NCBI RefSeq assembly: GCF_026341775.1
Contig: NZ_JAPEOB010000008.1
Coordinates: 13,271 to 77,270, forward strand
From: Streptomyces sp. NBC_00654
GTDB lineage: Bacteria; Actinomycetota; Actinomycetes; Streptomycetales; Streptomycetaceae
Reading direction: 5' to 3'
DNA: 64,000 nt
Shown: piece after piece, positions 35,435-44,274 of the stretch
Position numbering within the stretch: the stretch's first letter is position 1
Layout of the letters: every line of letters starts with the position of its first letter
Made by a program: the position numbers and the translations under genes
Notes under the pieces: generated by a model
What the model was told of the DNA's origin: nothing
Seen by the model: the letters and a program-made list of their open reading frames with translations, nothing else
Databases searched by the model: none

Positions 35435-36551
35435 TCAGGCGAGGTCGTCGGAGGCGTTGTCGTCCCAGCCGCCGTCGCGCTGCATGTAACCGAGCATCGA
35501 GCGGGAGTGGCGGGTCCAGCCGCCCTGGTCGGCGATGGCGATGCCGTCCTTGCCCTTCTTCCGTCCGACGGAGGCCAGGCCAATGCGCAGGGAGTGCCCG
35601 GTCCAGGCGATCGGCACCCCGGCCCGCGGCGAGATGCGCTTGATGGCGCGGGTGACGGAGTCGGGCACCCTCCCGCCGGTGACGTGGCCCCACTGGTCGA
35701 TGCCGACGAACGTCGGCGTGGACGGGCCGGCTCACTGTTCGCCGTGCTCGGCGACCAGCCGGGTGCGGTACGCGATGTACGCGCGCACCGGGCGAATCTC
35801 GGCCCCGTCGGCATAGCGGATCTTCGCGTTGCGCACCGAGTGCTTGGTCTTGCCGGCAAGCACGGCGATGACCAGGCCGCGCGGGTGGAGGGTCACGTCG
35901 CCGGTCAACAGCCCGGCCGGGTCCTGGCTGCGGCTGGCGTAGTGGAAGCCGGTCAGCGTGAGCGCCTTGTCCCGGTCGCCCGCGAGGGTGTCGGGGCAGG
36001 CTCGGGCGATGGCCCGCAGGCCGTCGATATCTCCGCCGACCGCCTGTCCGCGGCCGCGCCGCTCACCGGCCTGCAGGAGCTTGACCGCGAGGCCCTCCAG
36101 GGCGGCGCGGGCCTCGGCCTGGTCGTCGCCGGAGACTTTCGCTCCGCGCCGGTGTAGCCCGACGACGGCGGCCGCCAGGTGGGTGGAGGCCGAGGTGGGG
36201 GCGTACCCCTTGCCGCTCTGCTGGCCTCGCGCAGCATCCACGCCACGAACCGCCACCAGCGAGCCGCGGGTGGCCTCCAGTTCCGGCAGGTGGGCCTCGG
36301 CGCAGAACCGCTGCCACACCCGCCAGCTCTTGTTGTAGGTGTCGGTGGTGTTCTCCGGGGTGATCTCGGCGGCAACGGTGTCGGCCAGGTCCTCGGCCTC
36401 GGCCAGACGGCGGGCGGCGTCGGACGTCCTGGCGCTCCGCCCACCGCTCGATGAGCGCCTGGCGCTCGGCGGCCGCCGGGCCCAGCACCGCCGGGGCGCC
36501 CGCCGGTTCGGCGACGTCGCCGGCGGCCATCGTCTCGACCGTGACCGTCAC
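35435..36551 (-). pseudogene. Tyrosine recombinase (integrase), broken
   Basis: The gene opens at a GTG at 36549-36551 overlapping the preceding stop (GTGA). The N-terminal core-binding part (ENTTDTYNKSWRVWQRFCAE) is in a different frame from the start (VTVTVETMAAGDVAEPAGAP), so at least one frameshift lies near 36420. The catalytic part has ALTLTGFHYASRSQDPAGLL (box I Arg) and AGKTKHSVRNAKI (Lys). An in-frame TGA at 35732-35734 follows LVAEHGEQ, after which the same frame continues with VPIAWTGHSLRIGLAS (H-x-x-R) and SMLGYMQRDGGWDDN (Tyr). All catalytic residues are still present but no full protein can be made. It would have integrated the element to which the coupled genes upstream belong. 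Confidence 0.8.
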
Positions 36552-36883
36552 TTCGTCACCCCCTCTGTCTGGTATCCGTGGGTGGTCAGCCATTGGCCGA
36601 CCACCTCCCTCTGCTGCTTGGTCTGCTCCCACGCCTCCCGGGGGCCGCGGCCGAACATCGAGTCCTGCCCTGCCTTGATGGCGTTCTGCTGAGCCCAGCC
36701 ATAGACGAACTGCGGGGTGTTGCCCTCTAGCCGTCCGTGCTGCTCCCACGCGGTGCGCTCGGCGGCCGGTGCCTCGATCAGGGCGGGGTGCCCGTCCTCG
36801 GCGGCATTCGCGGCGACGTCGTGCAGGTAGTAGGCGATCAACGTGCGGGCGGTGGCGTCGTCGTCCTCGGTCCCGTCCGTCAC
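36548..36883 (-). CDS. Small hypothetical protein, second gene of integrase operon
   Basis: 111 residues from a GTG at 36881-36883 that overlaps the previous stop by four bases (GTGA); its own stop overlaps the integrase GTG in the same way. Trp/Gln-rich and helical: LIAYYLHDVAANAAEDGHPA, TPQFVYGWAQQNAIKAGQDS, WEQTKQQREVVGQWLTTHGY. No DNA-binding motif is obvious. Tight coupling to the recombinase suggests an accessory role in the mobile element, for example as an excision or directionality partner, but nothing in the sequence proves it. Confidence 0.6.
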   Translation of the reverse strand: MTDGTEDDDATARTLIAYYLHDVAANAAEDGHPALIEAPAAERTAWEQHGRLEGNTPQFVYGWAQQNAIKAGQDSMFGRGPREAWEQTKQQREVVGQWLTTHGYQTEGVTK

Positions 36884-37365
36884 CGGGTTGCCGCCCGGAC
36901 GGTCTCGTTGTCGCCCAGCTCGGTGAGGGCGAGCACCTGGGCGTGCCGCTCGGGAGTGAGCCCGAGGGGACTGTCGGCGGCGCGTTCGACGTCGCCGCGG
37001 TGCAGGCGGTGCTGTCCGTCGGCCCACTCGCGCAGCAGCGTGCGGGCCTCATCCGGGGTGATGTCCAGGGCGGCGGCCATCTCGTACCAGGTCGCACCCA
37101 TCTCCATCGCCTCGCGGATCCTGCTGCCTCGCTGGACCACGATGTGGCGGTGCATGGACTCGCGCAGGGCGATGGCGGCGAGCGCGTCCACGAGGTCGCC
37201 GCGCTCGACTTCGTACGGGAAGTCCTCGCGCAGAGCGCGGGCGTGCAGCCGGTGGTCGTGCTCGGTGAGCCGCTCCATGTGCCAGGAGAGCGGGGTCGCC
37301 GGCGGGACGTCGTCGGGGCGGCGGATCGTCGCGGCCTGGAAGCGCTCGTACTCGGGGGTGCTCAC
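36880..37365 (-). CDS. HTH-like hypothetical protein, first gene of integrase operon
   Basis: 161 residues starting MSTPEYERFQ. The middle is helical (DLVDALAAIALRESMHRHIV), and residues ~90-115 (SRIREAMEMGATWYEMAAAL then DITPDEARTLLREWADGQHR) have the spacing of a helix-turn-helix in which 'GATWYEMAAALDITPDEA' is the turn and recognition helix. Genes of this kind control or assist actinobacterial ICE operons. It is the promoter-proximal member of a three-gene set joined by GTGA overlaps, with a perfect palindrome 63 bases upstream of its start. DNA binding is inferred. Confidence 0.6.
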   Translation of the reverse strand: MSTPEYERFQAATIRRPDDVPPATPLSWHMERLTEHDHRLHARALREDFPYEVERGDLVDALAAIALRESMHRHIVVQRGSRIREAMEMGATWYEMAAALDITPDEARTLLREWADGQHRLHRGDVERAADSPLGLTPERHAQVLALTELGDNETVRAATR

Positions 37366-37427
37366 TCGGTTTCCCTCCCTGTCTCCGACACCTGGGCTGA
37401 CCGGGCGTCATGTCCCTTTCTATCGCG

Positions 37428-37452
37428 CCGTGTCCGCGATTTGCGGACACGG
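37428..37452. promoter_or_regulatory. Palindrome between divergent genes
   Basis: CCGTGTCCGC (37428-37437) and GCGGACACGG (37443-37452) form a perfect 10-bp dyad with a 5-base centre. It lies between the divergent starts at 37365 (minus) and 37540 (plus), a position that fits an operator controlling the integrase operon, possibly bound by the HTH-like product of 36880-37365. Confidence 0.5.
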
Positions 37453-37539
37453 TCCGGAGGAATGGTTCTCGCTCCCCGGCCACCGCCGGACGGGTGAGTG
37501 CGCGCGGGAGACGCACCGGCCGGGGTGCACCATGTCGGC

Positions 37540-38307
37540 ATGACCACTGACACGTCCGCCGCCCACCTGCCTCCCGTCGTCCGAGGGGGACGGCCACAGG
37601 ACGAGGATCGGCACCACACGCCCTTCCCTTATGCAGTCCGAGTCGCTGCTCGTGGTGATGGGGCGGCGGTCGGGCGCTTGGCCGACCAGGCGCTGGAGCA
37701 CACAGAGGAGTCGGTTCGGCCAAAGGTGCGGCCTGGAAAGAACCTGATCGCGCACATCGAGACGCGTGGCGGGGTCGTCCGCACCCGCCACGGTCACACA
37801 ATCTGCCGCGTCGCAGCCGACCAGCAGGACCAAGTGATCGGCATGATCCACGTTTGCCCGCCTCTGAGCTGGATCGACGATCACCCCATGGTCATGCGCC
37901 CCGCCCTGGGCCAGACCGTCATCGAGTTGGGCATGCTCGCTGTCGATCCCGACCACCGAGGAAGGGGCATCGGCGGATCGTTGCTGGCCGCTGTGGAGGA
38001 GGACGAGCGAGCGCGCGGTGTTGAAGTGCTCTTCACGAAGGTGGCCTGGAACAACTGGTCTTCTCTGCGGTGGTATCGGAGGCGCGGGTTCACCGTCGCG
38101 GCACCCGGCGAGACGTTCCTTATCTACACCGCCTGCGGCGAGACCGGGCTCATCGACCTGAACGACGGCCACGCCTTGGCCTACAAACCCATGCAGCCGG
38201 GCGTGAGCATCCAGAAGCACTCACCGACAGGCACTTCCTTCCTCTACCTGTCGAGCCTTCCTGCGGATTCGAAGAACCGAAGGCTGCTTATCAACCAGCC
38301 CCTGTGA
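37540..38307 (+). CDS. GNAT-family N-acetyltransferase
   Basis: 255 residues from the ATG at 37540. The acetyl-CoA pyrophosphate-binding loop is clear (ELGMLAVDPDHRGRGIGGSL, residues ~128-147, the R/Q-x-x-G-x-G/A motif), followed by the LRWYRRRGFT strand-helix typical of GNAT motif B. N-terminal strands contain the substrate side. A C-terminal extension of ~70 residues after the core is unassigned. Substrate unknown. It is divergent from the integrase operon and could be cargo of that element. Confidence 0.75.
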   Translation: MTTDTSAAHLPPVVRGGRPQDEDRHHTPFPYAVRVAARGDGAAVGRLADQALEHTEESVRPKVRPGKNLIAHIETRGGVVRTRHGHTICRVAADQQDQVIGMIHVCPPLSWIDDHPMVMRPALGQTVIELGMLAVDPDHRGRGIGGSLLAAVEEDERARGVEVLFTKVAWNNWSSLRWYRRRGFTVAAPGETFLIYTACGETGLIDLNDGHALAYKPMQPGVSIQKHSPTGTSFLYLSSLPADSKNRRLLINQPL

Positions 38308-38374
38308 CGCCGCCCGGACCCTTGCGCTTCGGCAGCGCACACCGGAGGGCAACGACCTGGACAGCGATCACCAG

Positions 38375-38701
38375 GTGATGGGGCGCAGCGTCGGGCACCT
38401 GCCGGCGGGGATCGATCTGCGGTCCCCGGAGCCGGGTCCGGAGGATGTGGCGGTCTCGGCGGCAACGCCGTGGGCCGACCGCTTCGACAACCGGCATGTC
38501 CGCTACACGACGAAGCGGCTCAAGAGCAACGAACAACGAGTGGCGCGGGCCTGGGCCGAGAACAGCGAACTCAACTGGGGTCAGGCCCCCCTCGTGGTGG
38601 ACATGGACGTCGAGATGGGCAGCCGTGTACGGCGCAAGCTTCTCCGCGCGGGCGGCGAGATCGTGCGCTGTACCGAGGCGCGGATCCTCGGGGAGAGCTG
38701 A
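38375..38701 (+). CDS. Small hypothetical protein
   Basis: 108 residues. After a Pro/Gly-rich start, the C-terminal half reads like real protein (DRFDNRHVRYTTKRLKSNEQ, LVVDMDVEMGSRVRRKLLRA). The frame is open upstream without a better start, so the N-terminus may be incomplete. It overlaps the 3' end of the opposing gene at 38581-39159 by about 120 bases, so one of the two ends is probably misjudged. No family recognised. Confidence 0.4.
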   Translation: MMGRSVGHLPAGIDLRSPEPGPEDVAVSAATPWADRFDNRHVRYTTKRLKSNEQRVARAWAENSELNWGQAPLVVDMDVEMGSRVRRKLLRAGGEIVRCTEARILGES

Positions 38702-39159
38702 TGGCGAGGCGCGACAGGTCTCAGGAACCGCTGCTGAGTCTGCGTTCCGTGGTGGTGGAGGGTGGTGTCGTCGGTGACGGCCCGCAGCGCGCACGCGGCG
38801 TCGGCGGCGGTCTGGGCGGCCGGGGCGAGGGTAGGCAGCAGGATGGCGAGCCGCATGAGGGGTGCGGTAATCGCGGCCCTGGTGGTGTGACTCTCGGCCC
38901 GTTCGGTGGTCCAGTCCTCGCCGCGCAGCCGCCGCTCCTCCCGGAGGTACATGGTGCGGCGGTGGTCGGCGAGCGCGGTCGCCAGGCCGGTCACGGCGTC
39001 CAGGGCCTCGGTGCGGCGGGCGGCGGCCTCGGTGGCGGCGCGCTGGGACCGCTGGGTGAGGTGGGCGAGGGTGCCGGTGAGGAGCGCTCCGGCGAGGGTG
39101 CCGAGGACGGCGATGAGCGCGGTGAGCATGGCGGAGCTCCATGTCTCGTGACGGGTCAT
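38581..39159 (-). CDS. Membrane-anchored helical protein of mobile-element type
   Basis: 192 residues from ATG 39157-39159, which overlaps the previous stop (ATGA). One N-terminal transmembrane helix (MLTALIAVLGTLAGALLTGT) is followed by a coiled coil (HLTQRSQRAATEAAARRTEA) and a helical domain (ALDAVTGLATALADHRRTMY). Streptomyces plasmids and ICEs often encode proteins with this plan next to transfer genes. The last ~50 residues become Arg/Ser/Thr-rich and may result from a frameshift near 38750 rather than being native. Function unknown. Confidence 0.6.
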   Translation of the reverse strand: MTRHETWSSAMLTALIAVLGTLAGALLTGTLAHLTQRSQRAATEAAARRTEALDAVTGLATALADHRRTMYLREERRLRGEDWTTERAESHTTRAAITAPLMRLAILLPTLAPAAQTAADAACALRAVTDDTTLHHHGTQTQQRFLRPVAPRHQLSPRIRASVQRTISPPARRSLRRTRLPISTSMSTTRGA

Positions 39160-39665
39160 CGGGTGGTGGCCTTGGTGGTGGCGATGAGGGCGGCGACCGT
39201 TTCCCATCCGTGGTACCAAGCGGAGTCGAGCTGGAACGCACCGTTCATTCCGTGCGAGGCCAGCTGGTAGAAACCGCCCTTGCCGGTCCTGGTGGCGATC
39301 TTCTCCAGCAAACCCTCGCCGGGAACCCTGCGGTCCGCGGCGTAGTGCGTGCCGAACGAGAGGGCGAGCGCGGCTGCGGCGGCGGCCGGGTGGACCCGGA
39401 TGCCGAGCGCGCGGGCCCCGGCCCCGGCCACGATCGCCTGCGTGGCCGTATAGGTCAGGCAATGGGTCAGGCACGCCTTGCGGCCATCGGCCGTGCCATG
39501 CGTCGTCTTCTCTTTCATGGCCGGGTCCTCGTAGGTGACCGGGTGGTCATCCGAGGCGCCCTTCACGCGGGCGCAGAAATCGTCCTGGATCCAAAAATCT
39601 CCGAGGGCGCTGGCGGCGCGGGTCAGTCCGAGCAGGGCGGCGAAGGTGGCGGGACGATGCGTCAT
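39156..39665 (-). CDS. DUF3307-like membrane protein
   Basis: 169 residues. The pattern ALGDFWIQDDFCARVKGASD near the start, KACLTHCLTYTATQAIVAGA, a hydrophobic helix (AAAAALALSFGTHYAADRRV) and the C-terminal GAFQLDSAWYHGWETVAALI correspond to conserved His/Asp positions of small membrane proteins of the DUF3307 type, frequent in phages and ICEs. The His residues facing the membrane suggest a metal-dependent role, not established. It is coupled to the next gene by an ATGA overlap. Confidence 0.55.
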   Translation of the reverse strand: MTHRPATFAALLGLTRAASALGDFWIQDDFCARVKGASDDHPVTYEDPAMKEKTTHGTADGRKACLTHCLTYTATQAIVAGAGARALGIRVHPAAAAAALALSFGTHYAADRRVPGEGLLEKIATRTGKGGFYQLASHGMNGAFQLDSAWYHGWETVAALIATTKATTR

Positions 39666-40314
39666 GCTGGGTCTCTCCTGATCTCGATGGGTGAGGGAGC
39701 GGGCGGCCGGCCTTTGTCGGTGCTGCGGCCGCCCGGGTTGTGCGGGCCCCGTCCCGGCCTGTGTGGTCGGGACGGGGCCGGTTCACGCGGCGAGCCGGTG
39801 GGTCATGAGGCTGCTGGGGTGCGTGGGCGTGCCGTCGAAGCACTCCAGGCAGCAGCCGAGTTCTTTCGAAACTGGCGCAGAGCACTTGTTCCGTGGCTGT
39901 CGTATTCCTGTGGCCACGGTCCCGGTGGCTTTGTTCACGACTCGCGTCAGCAGTTGTTCACCGTTGCGGAAGGCACCTGCACGGCGGCGATGTCGATGTT
40001 CACGGCTTTGAGCAGCAACACGGACCACGGGTCTGGCACCCGGCAAGGTGCCGCCACGGCGGACCACCTGCCCCGTAGCCAGCGCTTTTCCAGCCCCTCA
40101 GGAAGCGGCAGACGACCGACCTCGCCTACGCCCCCGGGCTGCTGCTCAAAGCCGTGAGCGTTCGACGCGGGCCAGCCTCCCCAGTGCCTCCCGAACCGCT
40201 GTCAGAACGCTGCTCACTGTCGTGTACGAAGCCAGTCCCGGCGATGGTTCGCTGAACTGCTGTGTGTGAGGGAGCGGATTGGGGCCCTGAGACCTTGGGG
40301 CATAGGTTGACGGC
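39666..40314. other. Stretch without convincing gene, containing an inverted repeat
   Basis: No frame shows a reliable start and family. A minus-strand tail ending at 39783 (GCCLECFDGTPTHPSSLMTH) may be the end of a small lost gene. A perfect 16-17-base inverted repeat lies at about 40000-40156, and the last ~150 bases should hold the murJ-like promoter. Confidence 0.4.
40001..40156. repeat. Distant perfect inverted repeat
   Basis: CACGGCTTTGAGCAGC at 40001-40016 recurs as its exact complement GCTGCTCAAAGCCGTG at 40141-40156 (one further base matches on the outer side). The arms are 124 bases apart, too far for a terminator. They could be recombination or insertion-sequence ends. Confidence 0.5.
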
Positions 40315-41997
40315 ATGGTGGAGGGGGCGAACTCCGCGGCGCAGACCATGCCGCAGGAGCAGCAGACAAGGGGGCGGCATGCCGCCCGGCGGAAGAAGGA
40401 CAAGGGCGGGCTGGCTCGTTCGTCCTTGTTGATGGCTGTTGGCACGGTGGTGTCACGGGCGACGGGACTGATCCGCCAAGTGCTGCAGGCCGCAGCGCTG
40501 GGTACGGGCTTGCTGGCCAGTACGTACAACACGGCGAACACCGTGCCGACGAGCCTGTACACGCTGCTGATCGGTGGCGCGCTCAACGCCGTGCTGGTGC
40601 CGCAGCTGGTCCGAGCCAGGGCAACGCAGCCTGATGGCGGACGCGCTTACGAGCAGCGTCTGGTCACGCTCGTGGTCTGTGTACTGGGTGTGGGGACGGC
40701 GCTGGCGGTGTGGGCGGCGCCGCAGATCGTGGGCCTGTACATGCGGGACACCCCGGACAGTCATGAGGCGTTCGAGCTCACGGTGACGTTCGCGCGGTTC
40801 CTGTTGCCGCAGATCTTCTTCTACGGGCTCTTCAGCATCTACGGGCAGGTGCTGAACGCGCGTGAGAAGTTCGGCGCGATGATGTGGACCCCAGTGCTGA
40901 ACAATGTGGTGCTGGTTGGCATGTTCGCCGCCTATCTGGGGCTGATGACGGTTCCCGGCCGGGTGGAGGACATCACCGCCGACCAGGTGCAGTTGCTGGG
41001 GATCGGGACGACGGCAGGTATCGCCGTGCAGGCCTTGGCGCTGATCCCGTTCGCGCGCGCGGCCGGGTTCCGGTTCCGCCCGCGGTTCGACTGGCGGGGC
41101 TCCGGCTTGGGCAGGAGTGTCCACGCGGCAAAGTGGACGCTGCTGTTCGTCCTGGCCAACCAGGTCTCCCTTACGGTGGTCACGAACTACGCCAACGCCG
41201 CTGACCAGGAACTGCCGCAGGCCGGCGCGGGCTACTCGGCCTACACGTACGCGCAGACCATCTGGATGCTGCCGCAGTCGATCGTGACGGTGTCCCTGGT
41301 GACGGCGTTGCTGCCGCGGATGAGCCGGGCTGTCGCTGAGGGGCGTATCCCGGATCTACGCGCGGACCTGTCCCGGGTGCTGCGGATCAGCGGCGTGGTC
41401 ATTGTGCCCGCTGCGTTCCTCTTCCTCGCTCTGGGGCCGCAGATCGCCTCGCTGTTGTTCGCCCACGGGGCGGCGGATGCCGATTCGGTGCGACCGCTGG
41501 GGTACATGCTGCAGGCGTTCGGCCTCGGGCTCATCCCGTTCTCTGCCCAGTACCTTCTGCTGCGCGGCTTCTACGCGTTCGAGGACACGCGCACTCCGTT
41601 CTTCATGGCGGCTTGGATCGCGGGCGTGAACATCGCCCTGGCCACCGCCTGTCATCTACTCCTGCCCGCCCGCTGGGCGGTCGTCGGCATGGCCGGCGCC
41701 TACACCCTCTCCTACGTGGCCGGTCTCGCACTCACCGCGCATCTGCTGCGCAGGAGGCTTGGGGGTCGCATCGACGACGGCGGCCTGGGCCGCACCTACG
41801 TGAAGCTGTTCTGCGCTGCGGGCCCGGCTGCTGGGCTGGGCTGGGCTGCAGCGCGTGCGTGTGCGGGCATGGGAAGTGGAACGTGGCCCACGGCCGTCGC
41901 ACTGGCTACCGGGGCGCTGGCAACAGCCGTGGGATACCTCCTTCTCGCGCGGCTGATGAAGGTCAACGAGTTGCGTCGTCTGCCCGGGATGCGCTGA
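40315..41997 (+). CDS. murJ: MurJ/MviN-family lipid II flippase homologue
   Basis: 560 residues, about 14 hydrophobic helices after a charged, cytoplasmic N-terminus (RGRHAARRKKDKGGLARSSL). Family hallmarks include MAVGTVVSRATGLIRQVLQA in helix 1, YNTANTVPTSLYTLLIGGAL, FFYGLFSIYGQVLNAREKFG, and later TIWMLPQSIVTVSLVTALLP and QYLLLRGFYAFEDTRTPFFM. MurJ proteins move lipid-linked peptidoglycan precursors across the cytoplasmic membrane. Streptomyces has an essential chromosomal copy near the origin next to tRNA/parAB-type genes; the surroundings here (element remnants) suggest an accessory paralogue, which may flip a different lipid-linked glycan or protect against a cell-wall antibiotic. The ATG at 40315 starts before the first helix. 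Confidence 0.85.
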   Translation: MVEGANSAAQTMPQEQQTRGRHAARRKKDKGGLARSSLLMAVGTVVSRATGLIRQVLQAAALGTGLLASTYNTANTVPTSLYTLLIGGALNAVLVPQLVRARATQPDGGRAYEQRLVTLVVCVLGVGTALAVWAAPQIVGLYMRDTPDSHEAFELTVTFARFLLPQIFFYGLFSIYGQVLNAREKFGAMMWTPVLNNVVLVGMFAAYLGLMTVPGRVEDITADQVQLLGIGTTAGIAVQALALIPFARAAGFRFRPRFDWRGSGLGRSVHAAKWTLLFVLANQVSLTVVTNYANAADQELPQAGAGYSAYTYAQTIWMLPQSIVTVSLVTALLPRMSRAVAEGRIPDLRADLSRVLRISGVVIVPAAFLFLALGPQIASLLFAHGAADADSVRPLGYMLQAFGLGLIPFSAQYLLLRGFYAFEDTRTPFFMAAWIAGVNIALATACHLLLPARWAVVGMAGAYTLSYVAGLALTAHLLRRRLGGRIDDGGLGRTYVKLFCAAGPAAGLGWAAARACAGMGSGTWPTAVALATGALATAVGYLLLARLMKVNELRRLPGMR

Positions 41998-42027
41998 GTC
42001 CAGGAAGACGAGGCAAGGAGGCGTGCT

Positions 42028-42236
42028 TCAGGGACGGTCCTGCGTGCGGCTGGCGATGTAGTCGAGCCAGTCCCTCTTGGCGTATCCGGTCCAGCGAGTG
42101 GAGTTGCTGATGCTAGTGCTGGTGAAGTCGGCGAGAACTGATGCTGGCAGGTCGGTGGCAAGCGCGAGACGGGCACTGTTCCGGCTGGCGAGGGGCGCAA
42201 TGCCGTGTCGACGGAGCTTCAGCTTGTCATTTATCC
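42028..42236 (-). pseudogene. C-terminal remnant of an integrase-like protein
   Basis: A minus-strand frame ending at the TGA 42028-42030 reads WINDKLKLRRHGIAPLASRN, ARLALATDLPASVLADFTST and RWTGYAKRDWLDYIASRTQD. This is the tail of a common actinobacterial recombinase-like protein in which 'LADLLGISIxxATRW' is typical. Everything upstream of about 42236 is replaced by a transposase of another family. Not functional. Confidence 0.6.
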
Positions 42237-43431
42237 AGTTCGACGCGGTTTCGTGCCGACCTTGTGGTGGGTGGGACGGCTGAACGCCTCACCGGTGGCG
42301 AGCACTCTGCCGACGTCATGACGGGTGGCTGGGCGGCGGTTCTTCGAACCCGGTGGCCGACCTGGTCCGGGTCGGGACGGTTTAGGTGCACCGGCTGGAA
42401 AACCGGTCCTCGCGTGCAGGTTCCTGAACCCCCTGCGGACGCGGGCTGGTGTGAGTTTGTTCGGCTCAGCCGGCTTCTCCCAGGGCCGCCGCAGGTCTGT
42501 GGCCAGCGGGCGGGCCAGCCGGAGCTGGGCATGAACAGCGATCACCAACCATGTCCACCGGTCGGCCGCTTCCGAACTGCTAAGCCGGGGCTTGGTCCAC
42601 CCGAGCGTCTGCTTGAACAGACGAAACGTGTGCTCCACGTCGAAGCGACGCAGGAACGACTGCCAGCAGCGGTCGGCATCCGCCTCGGTGGCGCCGGTGC
42701 CCGACCACCACAGCCATACCGGCTTGTTCACCCCGCCGCTGGGCAGCTTCTCCACGACCAGGCGGACGACGGTGCCCTCGATGATGGGCAGCGGGCCGTC
42801 GTAGCCGATCCAGGCCGCCCGGCGGGTGAGCCTGGGGTGCAGCCGGTCCCAGGCTCGCGCGGTCGCCTTCCCATAGAGCCGGGTGTCCGTGGTCGTCACG
42901 GCCTGCTCGGTGCCCCAAGAGGCCGGGGCGCCGAAGACAAACTCGCCGCCGTGCTTGGTCGGCCGGCCGCCCTTGGGGTCGTAGACCCGCGGCGGTGTCG
43001 GCCGTCGCATCACGCGATCGGACCGGAGCCGGCCGAGGATCTCGACAGGCAGTCCGTCCAGCAGGTGGGCGATGCGCGGGGCGTCGTATCCGGCGTCCAG
43101 CACGACCGGGACCTCCGGGTCGCCCGGTTTCCACTGGCCGGCCGCGACGAGCCGCTCGACGTCGATCCGCCCCTGGTTGAGCCCGCCGTACAGAGCTCCG
43201 TGACCACGACGGTGTTCGGGCGCGAGCGCGAGATCGACCAGCGTCCGCACCGGCCCGTCCGTGCACAACAGCGCGTCGCATAACTCGAACAACGCATCGC
43301 CCCGCGCGGTCATGCACGCGTACAACTCCGACCGGAAGTGTGACACTTCCGCGAACGCATCCCGCAGGACACCCTGATGCACCAAACTCACGACCACGGC
43401 CTTCGCGCTGATCCACTCTGTGACGGAGCAC
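42231..43431 (-). pseudogene. Actinobacterial DDE transposase with internal deletion
   Basis: Conserved blocks of a transposase family widespread in Streptomyces (I know it as NF041680) are present: ELCDALLCTDGPVRTLVDLA, RRGHGALYGGLNQGRIDV, VVLDAGYDAPRIAHLLDGLP, RRFDVEHTFRLFKQTLGWTK and LTPARVRRGFRNLHARTGFP. Between GRIDV and ERLVAAGQWKPG the full-length protein normally has roughly a hundred further residues with the first catalytic part; here they are joined in frame. The 5' end is cut at about 43431 by an IS30 fragment. The C-terminus runs directly into the integrase remnant. Probably inactive. Confidence 0.65.
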
Positions 43432-43435
43432 AGGA

Positions 43436-44026
43436 TCAGATCGTCTCGTGCGTCACGCGCATCTCCAGGTCGTCGGGGAAGTCCCGGCGGAGCTGGTGGG
43501 CTATCTGCTCCGGGCTCCAGCGCCGTTCCAGACGCTCCTGAATGTAGTCCCGCAGCCGTGGGCACCGGCCGATCTTCCCGGGCTTGGGACGGGGTCGGCG
43601 GGCAGCCGCGCGAGACTCGGCGGCGTGGGGCCGATAGGTCCACTCGGTGCCGCGCCAGAGAGCGCCGTTGCGGCGTATCTCCCGGCTGACCGTGGAGGGG
43701 CTGCGGCCCAGCTCGGCGGCGATCGTGCGGATGGACGCTCTCTCCCGTAGCCGGTCCGCGATGTCTAGGCGCTCTTGCTCGCCGAGGTATCGGCCGGACG
43801 AAACAGAGACGGCCGCCCGTTGCGAACGAACGGGCGGCTCGACTCTGCCGCTGTTGAGCAGGCGACCGTTGCGCCACCCGCGAGCAGTCCGCGGGTGGAC
43901 GCCTACACGCTGGGACGCCTCTTTGTTGCTGTAGCCCTGTTGCACAAGCCGGAAGTATTCCTCCCGCTCAGCGTGGAGCTTCTTGCGCCCTTGTGGCGCC
44001 CGGACCTTCCGAACCTCGAACTCCAT
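43436..44026 (-). pseudogene. IS30-family transposase, N-terminal half only
   Basis: 196 residues from the ATG at 44024-44026. It has both DNA-binding regions (EEYFRLVQQGYSNKEASQRV and GVHPRTARGWRNGRLLNSGR; RERASIRTIAAELGRSPSTV, SREIRRNGALWRG) and the linker RWSPEQIAHQLRRDFPDDLE, then stops at MRVTHETI exactly where the catalytic domain should begin. The TGA is supplied by the junction with the next transposase remnant. An IS30-type end, GGTGTTGCGACGACCACT, lies just upstream at about 44043. The fragment may still bind element ends but cannot transpose. Confidence 0.8.
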
Positions 44027-44226
44027 CGCATCCCCTGAGCTGGGGTGTTGCGACGACCACTAGAACGGAAGCCTGTCACGCGGGGCGTTCACGAAACATC
44101 TGTGATCGGAACAGCGCTGGGCTCACGGCGAGCACCTGTACGCGGTCGTCGACGAGCAGCGCTCCCCGGCATAGTGCTGCCCGTTCGACCAGCGGAACAG
44201 AGGACTCACGACAATGAGCGCAAGGA

Positions 44227-44261
44227 GTCGGCCGGCCGGGGAGGTCTGAGGACCGGCCGAC
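44227..44261 (-). terminator. Hairpin after the XRE-DUF397 pair
   Basis: GTCGGCCGG (44227-44235) pairs with CCGGCCGAC (44253-44261) around a 17-base loop, 14 bases beyond the DUF397 stop codon. No T-run is visible. Confidence 0.45.
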
Positions 44262-44274
44262 TGCGGCAGCAGAA

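Noticed and set aside
35732..35734. In-frame TGA in the integrase as selenocysteine or read-through
   Set aside because: The position is not catalytic in tyrosine recombinases, other frameshifts exist in the same gene, and no selenocysteine signal is seen; simple decay explains it.
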